Assembly: GCA_030838445.1 (NCBI GenBank)
Contig: JAUZFQ010000038.1
Span: 1-46,976, forward strand
Direction: 5' to 3'
DNA length: 46,976 bases
Source of the DNA: Pyrinomonadaceae bacterium
GTDB taxonomy: Bacteria; Acidobacteriota; Blastocatellia; Pyrinomonadales; Pyrinomonadaceae
Position 1 is the stretch's first letter, and each line of letters begins with the position of its first letter. This document shows positions 1-7,132 of the stretch, in pieces. The translations under genes were made by a program, and so were the position numbers. A model generated the notes under the pieces. The model saw nothing but the letters and a program-made list of their open reading frames with translations, did no database searches and was not told the DNA's origin.

Positions 1-92
1 GTGTGGGCGAGCCCGACGGCCGCGGCAGCGAGCCACGGGCGTCGCTGCTGTTGCTGCTGCGCCGGGGCTGCCGGGTTGCTCTTGTGTGTCAT
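1..92 (-). CDS. N-terminus of a truncated membrane or secreted protein
   Basis: This minus-strand gene starts at the ATG at 92-90 and runs off the left edge after 30 codons. The start is supported by a good Shine-Dalgarno site (GGAGGT) 13 bases upstream. The visible N-terminus is MTHKSNPAAPAQ followed by a five-Gln run, RRPW, and then a hydrophobic stretch (LAAAAVGLA). This looks like a cytoplasmic basic Gln-rich tail before a first transmembrane helix or signal anchor. It lies 12 bases downstream of the stop of the kinase-like gene on the same strand, so the two are probably co-transcribed. Too little is visible to name a family. Confidence 0.6.
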   Translation of the reverse strand, partial: MTHKSNPAAPAQQQQQRRPWLAAAAVGLAH

Positions 93-103
93 AAGTTGAT
101 CGT

Positions 104-1186
104 TTACCTCCGTGAAGTTTGACTCGAAGCGACGGCGGCGTCCGCCGTCGGAAGTTGTGCGAGTTGGTTGATGCGCGCGCGCAGCGCGGCGACGTAGCCG
201 TCGCGCGTCGCGTTGTCATACTCGGCGGCGCGGAAGGCGTCGCGCAGTTGCTCGTCGCTCAGGCGCGCGAGTTGCTGTCCCATCCAGCGCGCGTCCTCGA
301 CGGGGATGTTGTTAATGACGCGCTCCTTCTGCGCCTGACTCTTGGCGTAGCCGGGTTTGAAAACTGACGCGAAGAAGCCGCCGCCGCCTTTCGGCTTCGT
401 GTGAAAGTCGAACTTGACCAGCCCGTTCTCGACACCGACGACGAACTTGCTCGTGCGGAAATCTTCGAGGTTGTTCTTGGATCGCTTGCCGCCCAAGCCC
501 CCCACCTTGCCGAGCGTCGCGCCGATGTCCGAGACGAAGTAGCGCGCTTCGGCCTCTCCGCTCTGCGCGTCTTTGACCGAGATGATCAGGTTGTTTTCGG
601 GTCGGATGTCGTAGTTGCCGAGCAAGGCCATGAGCACCTTGAGGCCGTTGAACTCACGCTGCCCGACGAAAGGGTTCTTCTCCCAGTCCCACTGCGACGC
701 GCGCTCGGCGTTCTCGCGCCGCGGCTCGAAGCGCGCGCCGCGCACGACGCCGCTGCGCCCCTCGACGAAGTTCTGCCCGCGCGACAGGCGCGGCAAGTTC
801 TGCACCTCCACGCGGTCGAAGTAGTAAGACTCTTCGGCGAAGTAGCCCATCGCCCAGACGAGACGCGTCGAGACTGTCTCGGTCTGCGCCTCCTCGCCCA
901 GCTTGACGACCCACGTCGTGCCGCGCGCGTCGCGCACCTTGAACTTCGGCGACGTGCCGAGCCTGTCCTCCGCCACGAAGGTGTAAGGGGCGACGGGCGC
1001 GGACGACGCCGCGCACTGCCCCGTGCGCAGGTCGCGCGCGGAGATGTCTCCGGGGTCGCGCCAGGCCACCGGCCGACCCGCCGCCGTCCCATTTGCCGGC
1101 GGCTGCGCCGACGCGACGGAAGAGAAACCTGCTACCAGAACGAGTGCGAGGATGAGTGTTTTGCGAAACTGCGCCATTGACGACAT
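104..1186 (-). CDS. Secreted protein with kinase-fold-like motifs, hypothetical
   Basis: I set the start at the ATG at 1186, 360 codons. It follows AAGGAG by about 12 bases and begins a clear signal peptide (MSSMAQFRKT, a hydrophobic core, then a cleavage site near SVASAQ), whereas the longer frame upstream adds a charged tail. After the signal come motifs that resemble a kinase fold of the HipA/PI3K-like superfamily. They are a Lys in WVVKLGEEAQTE (about residue 95) with following acidic residues, GNYDIRPENN near 190-199 resembling a catalytic loop, and VSDIGATLG (Asp about 220) in the place of the metal-binding DFG-like Asp. I infer the fold from these motifs only, and the substrate is unknown. 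A Gly-rich loop (KGGGGFF) follows. It would act outside the cytoplasmic membrane, which is unusual for ATP-using enzymes, so a pseudokinase or structural role is possible. Confidence 0.75.
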   Translation of the reverse strand: MSSMAQFRKTLILALVLVAGFSSVASAQPPANGTAAGRPVAWRDPGDISARDLRTGQCAASSAPVAPYTFVAEDRLGTSPKFKVRDARGTTWVVKLGEEAQTETVSTRLVWAMGYFAEESYYFDRVEVQNLPRLSRGQNFVEGRSGVVRGARFEPRRENAERASQWDWEKNPFVGQREFNGLKVLMALLGNYDIRPENNLIISVKDAQSGEAEARYFVSDIGATLGKVGGLGGKRSKNNLEDFRTSKFVVGVENGLVKFDFHTKPKGGGGFFASVFKPGYAKSQAQKERVINNIPVEDARWMGQQLARLSDEQLRDAFRAAEYDNATRDGYVAALRARINQLAQLPTADAAVASSQTSRR

Positions 1187-1656
1187 GATGTGAGAATTCT
1201 CCTTTTCAGCAGCCAACCGTTTATTTTCCCGCCGCGCCCGTAGATCAGTTGCGCAGCAACCAGCGCCCAACCGCCCGGGGCCAACATTTAATCGCGGCCT
1301 CTACCTACTAAGGCGTAATTCCGCGCCCGGCGGGATCAACCCCGGCGCGAGAAATTATCCTTGCGGGTGTGACGCCACACCTCCTCCACGCACCGGGATT
1401 TAAAAACTCCCTCGTCAGGCGCAACAAAAAAGCCCCGTCTGGTTACCTCAACGGAGGGATACTGATGTCTGTGATTAAACCCGATGCGGGCGGCTTGTGG
1501 CGTGGGAGTCTGTCTTGAGAACAGGCGTGAAATCCTGATGAAGCGTCCGTCAGCAGAAGAAGTATCGCCCCGGGGGTCGGTGACCAACACACACCATCTC
1601 TGAGTTAAGTCGCGCCGGCGGCGTCGGCCGGGACGAACTGTGAGGCCACACGCGGT
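1187..1656. other. Intergenic stretch without a convincing gene
   Basis: About 470 bases separate the kinase-like gene from the next minus-strand gene. Open frames here are short, Arg/Pro-rich and lack a ribosome site. The only structure I see is a hairpin plus T-run on the minus strand near 1426-1456, described separately. The part next to 1187 should contain the promoter of the kinase-like gene, but I cannot point to convincing -35/-10 boxes. Confidence 0.5.
1426..1456 (-). terminator. Possible intrinsic terminator after the membrane-protein gene
   Basis: Read on the minus strand, CTCCGT (1456-1451) can pair with ACGGGG (1438-1433) around a 12-base loop, with one G-T pair. A C and a run of six T (1431-1426) follow. 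It lies about 200 bases downstream of the stop of the four-helix membrane protein on that strand, so it could end that transcript. The stem is only six pairs, so this is tentative. Confidence 0.35.
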
Positions 1657-2088
1657 TCACAGGCGAGACCATGCCTGACGCAGCCCGAACGCGTGCAGCA
1701 GCCCCAGGCCGAGGCTGATGCCCGACGTCAAGTACCAGAAGGCAGCGCTGTTGCCGGGGAAGAAAACTTGGAGCGGTACGAAAGCAAGCGCGCGTAAAAG
1801 ATAGACTCCGGCAATAGCACACAGGCACGGGCGCAGGAATGGCAGCCGCCGGAGAAGCCCCGCACCCGACCATGCATACAGCGCCCAGACACTCAGGACG
1901 GCCGCGATGCCGAGCGTGATGACCGTGGGATACCAATGACCACGCGCAGCCATCCGCGCCATGCGCTCGCCAGCCCCAAGGGCACGATACCAATCCGCGC
2001 CGCCCGCGATGCACGCCAGATGCAGGAGCGATGCGGCCAGCGACCCCGCACCCGCCAGCACGAGCATTGTGTTTCGATTCGCGATCAT
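1657..2088 (-). CDS. Small integral membrane protein (four predicted helices)
   Basis: This protein of about 143 residues has four hydrophobic segments. They are the N-terminal helix around LVLAGAGSLAASLLHLA, a second at VITLGIAAVLSVWALYAW, a third at CAIAGVYLLRALAFVPL, and a C-terminal helix ending GLGLLHAFGLRQAW. The conserved-looking loop after helix 1 contains DWYRALGAGERMARMA, a pattern I associate with uncharacterised proteobacterial and acidobacterial membrane proteins. I chose the internal Met at 2088 because the extra nine residues of the longer frame (start 2115) are not hydrophobic. Neither start has a clear ribosome site, so this end is uncertain. No function can be assigned. Confidence 0.65.
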   Translation of the reverse strand: MIANRNTMLVLAGAGSLAASLLHLACIAGGADWYRALGAGERMARMAARGHWYPTVITLGIAAVLSVWALYAWSGAGLLRRLPFLRPCLCAIAGVYLLRALAFVPLQVFFPGNSAAFWYLTSGISLGLGLLHAFGLRQAWSRL

Positions 2089-2246
2089 GTGGCTGTGTGG
2101 CCTGACGCCCGGCATCCCCGCCGCACGCGAGCAGCAAGCAATCTAGTCGCAGCAAAGGACGTTGAGGGGCGCGCTATAGAGTGGTCGAGCGCGTGCCGTC
2201 GTGATGCGTCGCCGTTCGCAAGTAGAAACTTGAACTGCTGCGTGGC

Positions 2247-2618
2247 CTAGACGTGTTGATCTACCAGAATCGTGTTTCCGTCCGGGTCAAGGAGCATGAA
2301 GCTCGCCGGGCCGGTTGAGCTTTCGTTTGCTTCCGTCATCATACTTACGCCGCTCGCTTTGAGTTGGCGCTGCAACTCCCGCACGTCCGTGAATTCTTCG
2401 AGTTGCTGTGCGTCGCTGTTCCAGCCCGGATTGAAGGTGAGAATGTTCTTCTCGAACATGCCTTGAAACAGCCCGATGGCGTGGTCGCCATTCTTCATGA
2501 TCAGCCAGTTCTGCGATTGGTCTCCGGCGAAAACTGCGAAGCCCAACTTCTGGTAAAAGAGTTTCGACGCCTCGATGTCTTTGACCGCCAAGCTCACTGA
2601 GAAATTTCCCAGTTCCAT
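2247..2618 (-). CDS. VOC-superfamily (glyoxalase/bleomycin-resistance-like) protein
   Basis: This 123-residue single-domain protein has the paired beta-alpha-beta-beta-beta layout of vicinal-oxygen-chelate proteins. It starts FSVSLAVKDIEASKLFYQKLGF and ends with the family signature FMLLDPDGNTILVDQH, where the DPDGN turn is typical. The start is well supported by TAGGAGG six bases before the ATG. Members of this family act as glyoxalases, dioxygenases or drug-binding resistance proteins. The substrate cannot be read from the sequence. It stands alone on the minus strand, so a link to the biosynthetic operon as a self-resistance gene is possible but unsupported. Confidence 0.88.
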   Translation of the reverse strand: MELGNFSVSLAVKDIEASKLFYQKLGFAVFAGDQSQNWLIMKNGDHAIGLFQGMFEKNILTFNPGWNSDAQQLEEFTDVRELQRQLKASGVSMMTEANESSTGPASFMLLDPDGNTILVDQHV

Positions 2619-2807
2619 AATTGCCTCCTACGTGGTGTGTCTCACGCACAATACTCCAAACTCAGGAACGCCTTATAGCACAACCGCGTCTCTGGTACAA
2701 GACATTGTTTCGCGCATGCAACATCGGGTAAGAGGCATGACTTGATGATGAGACCCAAGCGTCGTCCGTCTCATCCTGAACTTGGCGAACGTGGATGTAG
2801 TCAAACG

Positions 2808-3684
<877 letters not shown>

Positions 3685-3695
<11 letters not shown>

Positions 3696-3891
3696 TATTT
3701 CTCCTTGCATTGAATCGAGCAGGGTCAGAGTTGACGTTCCTCATGATGAGCACCAGACACAAGCATAACATCAACACCCCTGTCCAAGCCCACAGCCCAC
3801 GTATGGCCGCAGAGGTGACGTGGCGCAACACCCAACCTGCGGACAGCAGCACGAATAAACACAGCCCGGCGATGACAAGTTTTCGTTTCAT
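3685..3891 (-). CDS. Small two-helix membrane protein, hypothetical
   Basis: This 68-residue frame encodes two clear hydrophobic helices (LVIAGLCLFVLLSAGWVL and WTGVLMLCLCLVLIM) joined by a short polar turn. It begins with the basic MKRK and ends with a hydrophilic Arg/Asn-rich tail. It overlaps the start of the downstream hydrolase gene by 11 bases, an arrangement typical of translational coupling. No strong Shine-Dalgarno site precedes the ATG. I do not recognise a family. The amphipathic arrangement makes chance unlikely, but the gene is unproven. Confidence 0.5.
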
Positions 3892-4052
3892 TGAAACTAC
3901 CGCGGGAGGAAGAATAGCTGAGTCGCTATTTTTGCAACCCTACCCCGGCGTGTGACGTATGTTAAAGTCCCGGAGGTCTGATAGCGGGATGCAAGAAAAT
4001 ATGCAGAGAGTGGTAAAGTTAATCGCGTACGCAATACCCCCTCATCTATCAA

Positions 4053-4081
4053 TTGACACTTGGCAAAAACAATGCGATGAT
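4053..4081 (+). promoter_or_regulatory. Possible sigma70-type promoter
   Basis: A perfect TTGACA (4053-4058) is followed after 17 bases by GATGAT (4076-4081), which matches four of six bases of TATAAT. It faces the NusG-like gene but is about 670 bases upstream of it, which would leave a long leader containing the hairpin at 4302-4336. The match could be chance, and no transcript evidence is available. Confidence 0.3.
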
Positions 4082-4301
4082 ACGGTTGTAACAAAGTCAC
4101 GGTAGTCAGTGCCCGTTACAGCTTGGATATGGCCGTTAATAACCTCACCTTAGTCTGTAATGAATAATCTTAGTCGTCGGTAAGTGCTAAGTTAATATTG
4201 CCAAAGTGCGCTCTTCGCTCAAACGCGTAAGGGCTTTTGCAGTTGTTGTCGAAGACATTTTATCCGTCAGGTTGATTCTGTTACGAAAGGCTGGAATTAA
4301 A

Positions 4302-4336
4302 AACTCCGTCACTACGGTTCAGGTAGCAACGGAGTT
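4302..4336. promoter_or_regulatory. Two-tier hairpin, RNA leader element or minus-strand terminator
   Basis: An outer 8-bp stem (AACTCCGT with ACGGAGTT) and an inner 4-bp stem (CTAC with GTAG) are separated by a symmetric CA/CA internal loop. They are capped by the seven-base loop GGTTCAG. Every outer and inner pair is Watson-Crick. On the minus strand the stem runs into TTTTTAATT, so it could be a terminator, although no minus-strand gene lies just upstream of it. On the plus strand it would sit in the untranslated leader of the NusG-like gene. Confidence 0.45.
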
Positions 4337-4441
4337 CGGTTAACAACGCAAACACTGCTAAATGCAATGGATGCATCGCTAGGCCAGCTTGTATCTTACC
4401 GCAAGTGCAGTGATTGCTCAACTCCTAAGGAGCTTTGAGTC

Positions 4442-4558
4442 ATGATTGCTGCGTCTCAAAAACGCCTTCCACACCCTATTCTCTTCGAGTGTTCATCAGC
4501 CCGCTTCAATAATTTGAAGTGGACAGCACTAATTTCTGTATCCACATTCTTAAGTTAA
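4442..4558 (+). CDS. Possible 38-residue leader peptide
   Basis: An ATG preceded by AAGGAG at nine bases opens a 38-codon frame beginning MIAASQKRLPHP and ending before a TAA. The Shine-Dalgarno site is one arm of the CTCCT-A-AGGAG palindrome, so folding could hide it. The peptide has a mildly hydrophobic C-terminal half (WTALISVSTFLS). No family is recognisable. It is listed because the start signals are good, but it may be fortuitous. Confidence 0.2.
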   Translation: MIAASQKRLPHPILFECSSARFNNLKWTALISVSTFLS

Positions 4559-4751
4559 GTTTCCTTAAGAATGGAAATTAAGTGTGCTCTGATTAGTTCG
4601 ATTGCCTGAATAACACCAGCATTGATCAATTTATATGTCGGCGATTTTGAAGAAAAGCTCTTCTGGAAAAGTCGGGCATGTCTGCGCTTCGAGCCGGGAT
4701 TCTTCAAGCCACACATAACTTCTTCAATTGCTTTAGCGGGGGATTCAGAAA

Positions 4752-5282
4752 GTGAGCGGCGAGAATACAAGTAGCACTTCTGCGTGGTATGCCATTTACA
4801 CCAAACCCTTACAGGAAGACCGCGCCGGTAGCAATCTGAGAGCTTGGAACTTGGAGACGTTCACGCCGAAGATACAAGAGCGGCGGTACAATCAATTTAC
4901 CGGTAAACCCACTCCCGTCGCGAAGCCTTTCTTCCCCAGATATATCTTCGCGCGGTTCGAGGCCGAGACCATGCTTCACAAAGTTTCTTTCGTCAGAGGC
5001 GTGCAGAGCGTGGTCGGCTTCGGAGCCGGGCCTGCGCCGATTGATGACGAACTCATCGAGATTATCAAATCGCGAACGGGTGAAGACGGCTTTGTGAATT
5101 TTGGCGAGCAACTCAAAAGAGGGGATCGGGTGTTAATAAATGACGGCCCGGTCAAAGATTTCGTCGGTATTTTCGAACGGGAAGTTAGTGCGAGCGCGCG
5201 CGTGGTGGTTCTGCTGACCTGCGCCAAGTATCAGTGTCGCCTCTCGGTCGGCAGGGAGCAAGTGACCAAGACACACAGCTAG
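4752..5282 (+). CDS. RfaH/LoaP-like NusG paralogue, processive antiterminator
   Basis: This 176-residue protein starts at a GTG preceded by GGGGGA. It has an NGN domain (about residues 10-110; opening WYAIYTKPLQEDRA, with FFPRYIFARF and RGVQSVVGFGAGPAPI) and a C-terminal KOW domain (about 120-176; RGDRVLINDGPVKDFVGIF). The GAGPAPI segment resembles RfaH more than housekeeping NusG. NusG proteins bind the RNA polymerase clamp and suppress pausing. RfaH, LoaP and UpxY are specialised paralogues that act on long virulence, polysaccharide or polyketide operons through an element in the leader. Its place directly before a >40 kb biosynthetic operon, with an ops-like sequence downstream, points to a dedicated role here. 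This is inference; the family call itself is strong. Confidence 0.9.
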   Translation: MSGENTSSTSAWYAIYTKPLQEDRAGSNLRAWNLETFTPKIQERRYNQFTGKPTPVAKPFFPRYIFARFEAETMLHKVSFVRGVQSVVGFGAGPAPIDDELIEIIKSRTGEDGFVNFGEQLKRGDRVLINDGPVKDFVGIFEREVSASARVVVLLTCAKYQCRLSVGREQVTKTHS

Positions 5283-5396
5283 CGCCTGAACCGACTTGAA
5301 ATTTTTCGCATTGATATTTCCCCGGATGTAAGGTTTGCATCCAACCACGAACGAGCAGTAAGCGATGAACCAGTAAGATGAGCCTCGGCTCACTAT

Positions 5397-5410
5397 GCGG
5401 TAGCTCTACC
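5397..5410 (+). promoter_or_regulatory. ops-like element with a small dyad
   Basis: GCGGTAGC matches the core of the enterobacterial ops element (GGCGGTAGC), which pauses RNA polymerase and recruits RfaH. It continues as TCTACC, so GGTA and TACC can pair across GCTC, giving a small hairpin that in ops forms in the exposed non-template strand. It lies 115 bases after the RfaH-like gene and 211 bases before the first enzyme gene, where such a site would be expected. The match is short and the specificity of this protein is unknown. Confidence 0.4.
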
Positions 5411-5470
5411 CACTCGACAGTTGTTCCGCGACCACTTCACATTTACAAAACTTTAGATTCATATCTTCTA

Positions 5471-5485
5471 ATTCGTATCACGAAT
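5471..5485. repeat. Short perfect dyad in the operon leader
   Basis: ATTCGT-ATC-ACGAAT is a 15-base inverted repeat with a three-base centre. It could bind a dimeric regulator or form a small hairpin. Nothing else supports a function. Confidence 0.3.
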
Positions 5486-5620
5486 CCATAAAGATTATCG
5501 TGCGAGGCTTCACCTCAGGATAGTTAGGACTCGCTCATAACTACCGGCAACACCTGAATCTTCCTGTCAAATTGCGAAAAGTGAGATAGAAGCTGTAGAC
5601 CACATTGGAAGTTGAAAGTT

Positions 5621-6964
5621 ATGGCCGAAATAATTGTCGTTGGCGCAGGACTGGTCGGCTCGCTGCTCTCAATTTTTATCGCCAAGCGTGGAAGAGAAGT
5701 CGAGGTCTATGACCGCATGCCTGATATTCGTCTGGCAGGCGGCAACTCGGGACGGTCTATCAACTTAACTCTCTGTGAGAGAGGGCTGAAGGTGTTGGAC
5801 AGCGTCGGGGTCGGCGACGTGGTGCGGGCGGCGGCGGTGCCTGTCTACGGCAGACTGATCCACGATGTACGGGAGGAGTTGACCTTCCAGCCTTACGGCA
5901 ACCACCGGGAAGCCATCTATTCGATCTCGCGAAGCGATCTGAATAAAATTTTGCTCGACTATGCCGCCAGCCATTACGGCATCAAGTTTCATTTCGACGA
6001 GAAATGTCTCGGCGTGGATTTAGACGTCCCCTCGATTGAGACTAAGAATTCCCGCACGGGTCTGGTGACCAACCACAAGGCGGAGAGAATTTTCGCCTCG
6101 GACGGCGCGTTCTCGGCGGTTCGTCTGCAAATGCAAAAGAAGCTCCGGCTCAACTTTTCGCAGCAATACTGGGAACAAGCCTATAGGGAATTGAGAGTGC
6201 CGCCGGATGCCGCCGGGAAGTGGACGGCAGAGAAGAATGTCATCCACGTCTGGCCGAGAGGCAATTACATGCTCATCGGCTTTCCCAATCTTGACGGGAG
6301 TTTTACGTGCTCTCTGCACCTCGCTCTCGAAGGGGCGCTCTCTTTCGCCTCGCTCAAAACGAAGGACGCCTTGCTCGACTTCTTTCAGGATTCTTTTCCC
6401 GACGTAGTTCCGCACATGCCGGAACTGGTGACAGACTTCTTCACGCATCCGGCCAATTCCATGGTCACCATTAAATGCTCGCCGTGGTCGTATGAAGGCA
6501 AGGTGTCGCTCATCGGCGACGCGGCACACTCGATCTTTCCGTCCTACGGTCAAGGCGCGAACGCGGGCTTCGAGGATTGCGCCACGCTCGCCGAGTGCAT
6601 GGAACAATACGGCGACGACTGGACGACGCTCTTGAAAGAGTTCGAGAGCCGTCGGCGACCGAACACGAACGCCATCGCCGACTTATGCGTCGAACATTTC
6701 GTTGAGTTGCGCGACCTCGTGGGGACGCCGGGCTTTTTGTTGAGAAAAGGGATCGAACGAAAAATCAATCAGGCGTACCCCGACAAATATAAGGATTTGT
6801 ATTCGATGATCACTTTCACCTGCATGCCCTACACAGAGGCGTTGCGGGTTGACCGCGAGCAGCGCACGGTGGTGGATCAGATCATGCGTGTGGAAGGCAT
6901 CGAACGAAAACTCGACAGCCCGGAAGTGGAGCACGTCATTGATCGCTTGATGGCTGTGAGATAA
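5621..6964 (+). CDS. Kynurenine 3-monooxygenase-type FAD-dependent monooxygenase
   Basis: 447 residues from the ATG at 5621; a TTG three codons earlier lacks ribosome-site spacing. The GxGxxG dinucleotide motif is GAGLVG (about 8-13). The second FAD motif is SLIGDAAHSIFPSYGQG (about 297-313), followed by ANAGFEDC, and SGRSINLTLCERG near the start of the aromatic hydroxylase fold is distinctive of kynurenine 3-monooxygenases. Those enzymes hydroxylate L-kynurenine to 3-hydroxykynurenine with NADPH and O2. Length and the C-terminal helix region agree with that family. No tryptophan dioxygenase or kynureninase is visible nearby, so it may instead hydroxylate an aryl building block or the finished peptide. 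It is the first enzyme gene of the operon. Confidence 0.88.
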   Translation: MAEIIVVGAGLVGSLLSIFIAKRGREVEVYDRMPDIRLAGGNSGRSINLTLCERGLKVLDSVGVGDVVRAAAVPVYGRLIHDVREELTFQPYGNHREAIYSISRSDLNKILLDYAASHYGIKFHFDEKCLGVDLDVPSIETKNSRTGLVTNHKAERIFASDGAFSAVRLQMQKKLRLNFSQQYWEQAYRELRVPPDAAGKWTAEKNVIHVWPRGNYMLIGFPNLDGSFTCSLHLALEGALSFASLKTKDALLDFFQDSFPDVVPHMPELVTDFFTHPANSMVTIKCSPWSYEGKVSLIGDAAHSIFPSYGQGANAGFEDCATLAECMEQYGDDWTTLLKEFESRRRPNTNAIADLCVEHFVELRDLVGTPGFLLRKGIERKINQAYPDKYKDLYSMITFTCMPYTEALRVDREQRTVVDQIMRVEGIERKLDSPEVEHVIDRLMAVR

Positions 6965-7132
6965 AGACCGCCGTTCAGGCGCGTTCAGCATGCGACAGTG
7001 CCGCACCCCTTCGCCCGCGCGAAAGTTCAACCAACCCGCAGAGACATTCATTCTTCCAGAACAATTGCTAACGAGAGTCGGGACGATTAGAACGCCCGCC
7101 TTAACTTTGAGACCGCAACATTAGGAGGCGAT

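Larger units (their letters stand above)
3892..4751. other. AT-richer intergenic region at the boundary of the gene cluster
   Basis: These 860 bases separate the divergent minus-strand flank from the plus-strand operon and are visibly richer in A+T than the surroundings. I see a possible sigma70 promoter (4053-4081), a two-tier hairpin (4302-4336), a perfect CTCCT-A-AGGAG palindrome (4424-4434) and one short frame with a ribosome site (4442-4558). No long coding frame is credible. The region probably contains the promoter and leader of the NusG-like gene. Confidence 0.5.
5283..5620. other. Operon leader between the NusG-like gene and the first enzyme gene
   Basis: This 338-base AT-richer spacer has no credible frame. 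It contains the ops-like element at 5397-5410 and a 6-bp dyad ATTCGT-ATC-ACGAAT (5471-5485) that could be an operator or a hairpin. I see no hairpin plus T-run that would end transcription on the plus strand. Confidence 0.5.

Noticed and set aside
1336..1590. 84-codon minus-strand frame in the left intergenic region
   Set aside because: Composition is not protein-like, there is no Shine-Dalgarno site, and it spans the probable terminator.
3897..4100. 67-codon minus-strand frame
   Set aside because: No ribosome site, no family, and it lies in the AT-richer boundary region.
4555..4770. 71-codon minus-strand frame overlapping the NusG-like start
   Set aside because: It overlaps the start of a confidently identified gene on the other strand and has no supporting signals.
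5612..5620. TTG start three codons before the KMO-type ATG
   Set aside because: The GGAAG site is adjacent to the TTG but at normal spacing from the ATG at 5621.
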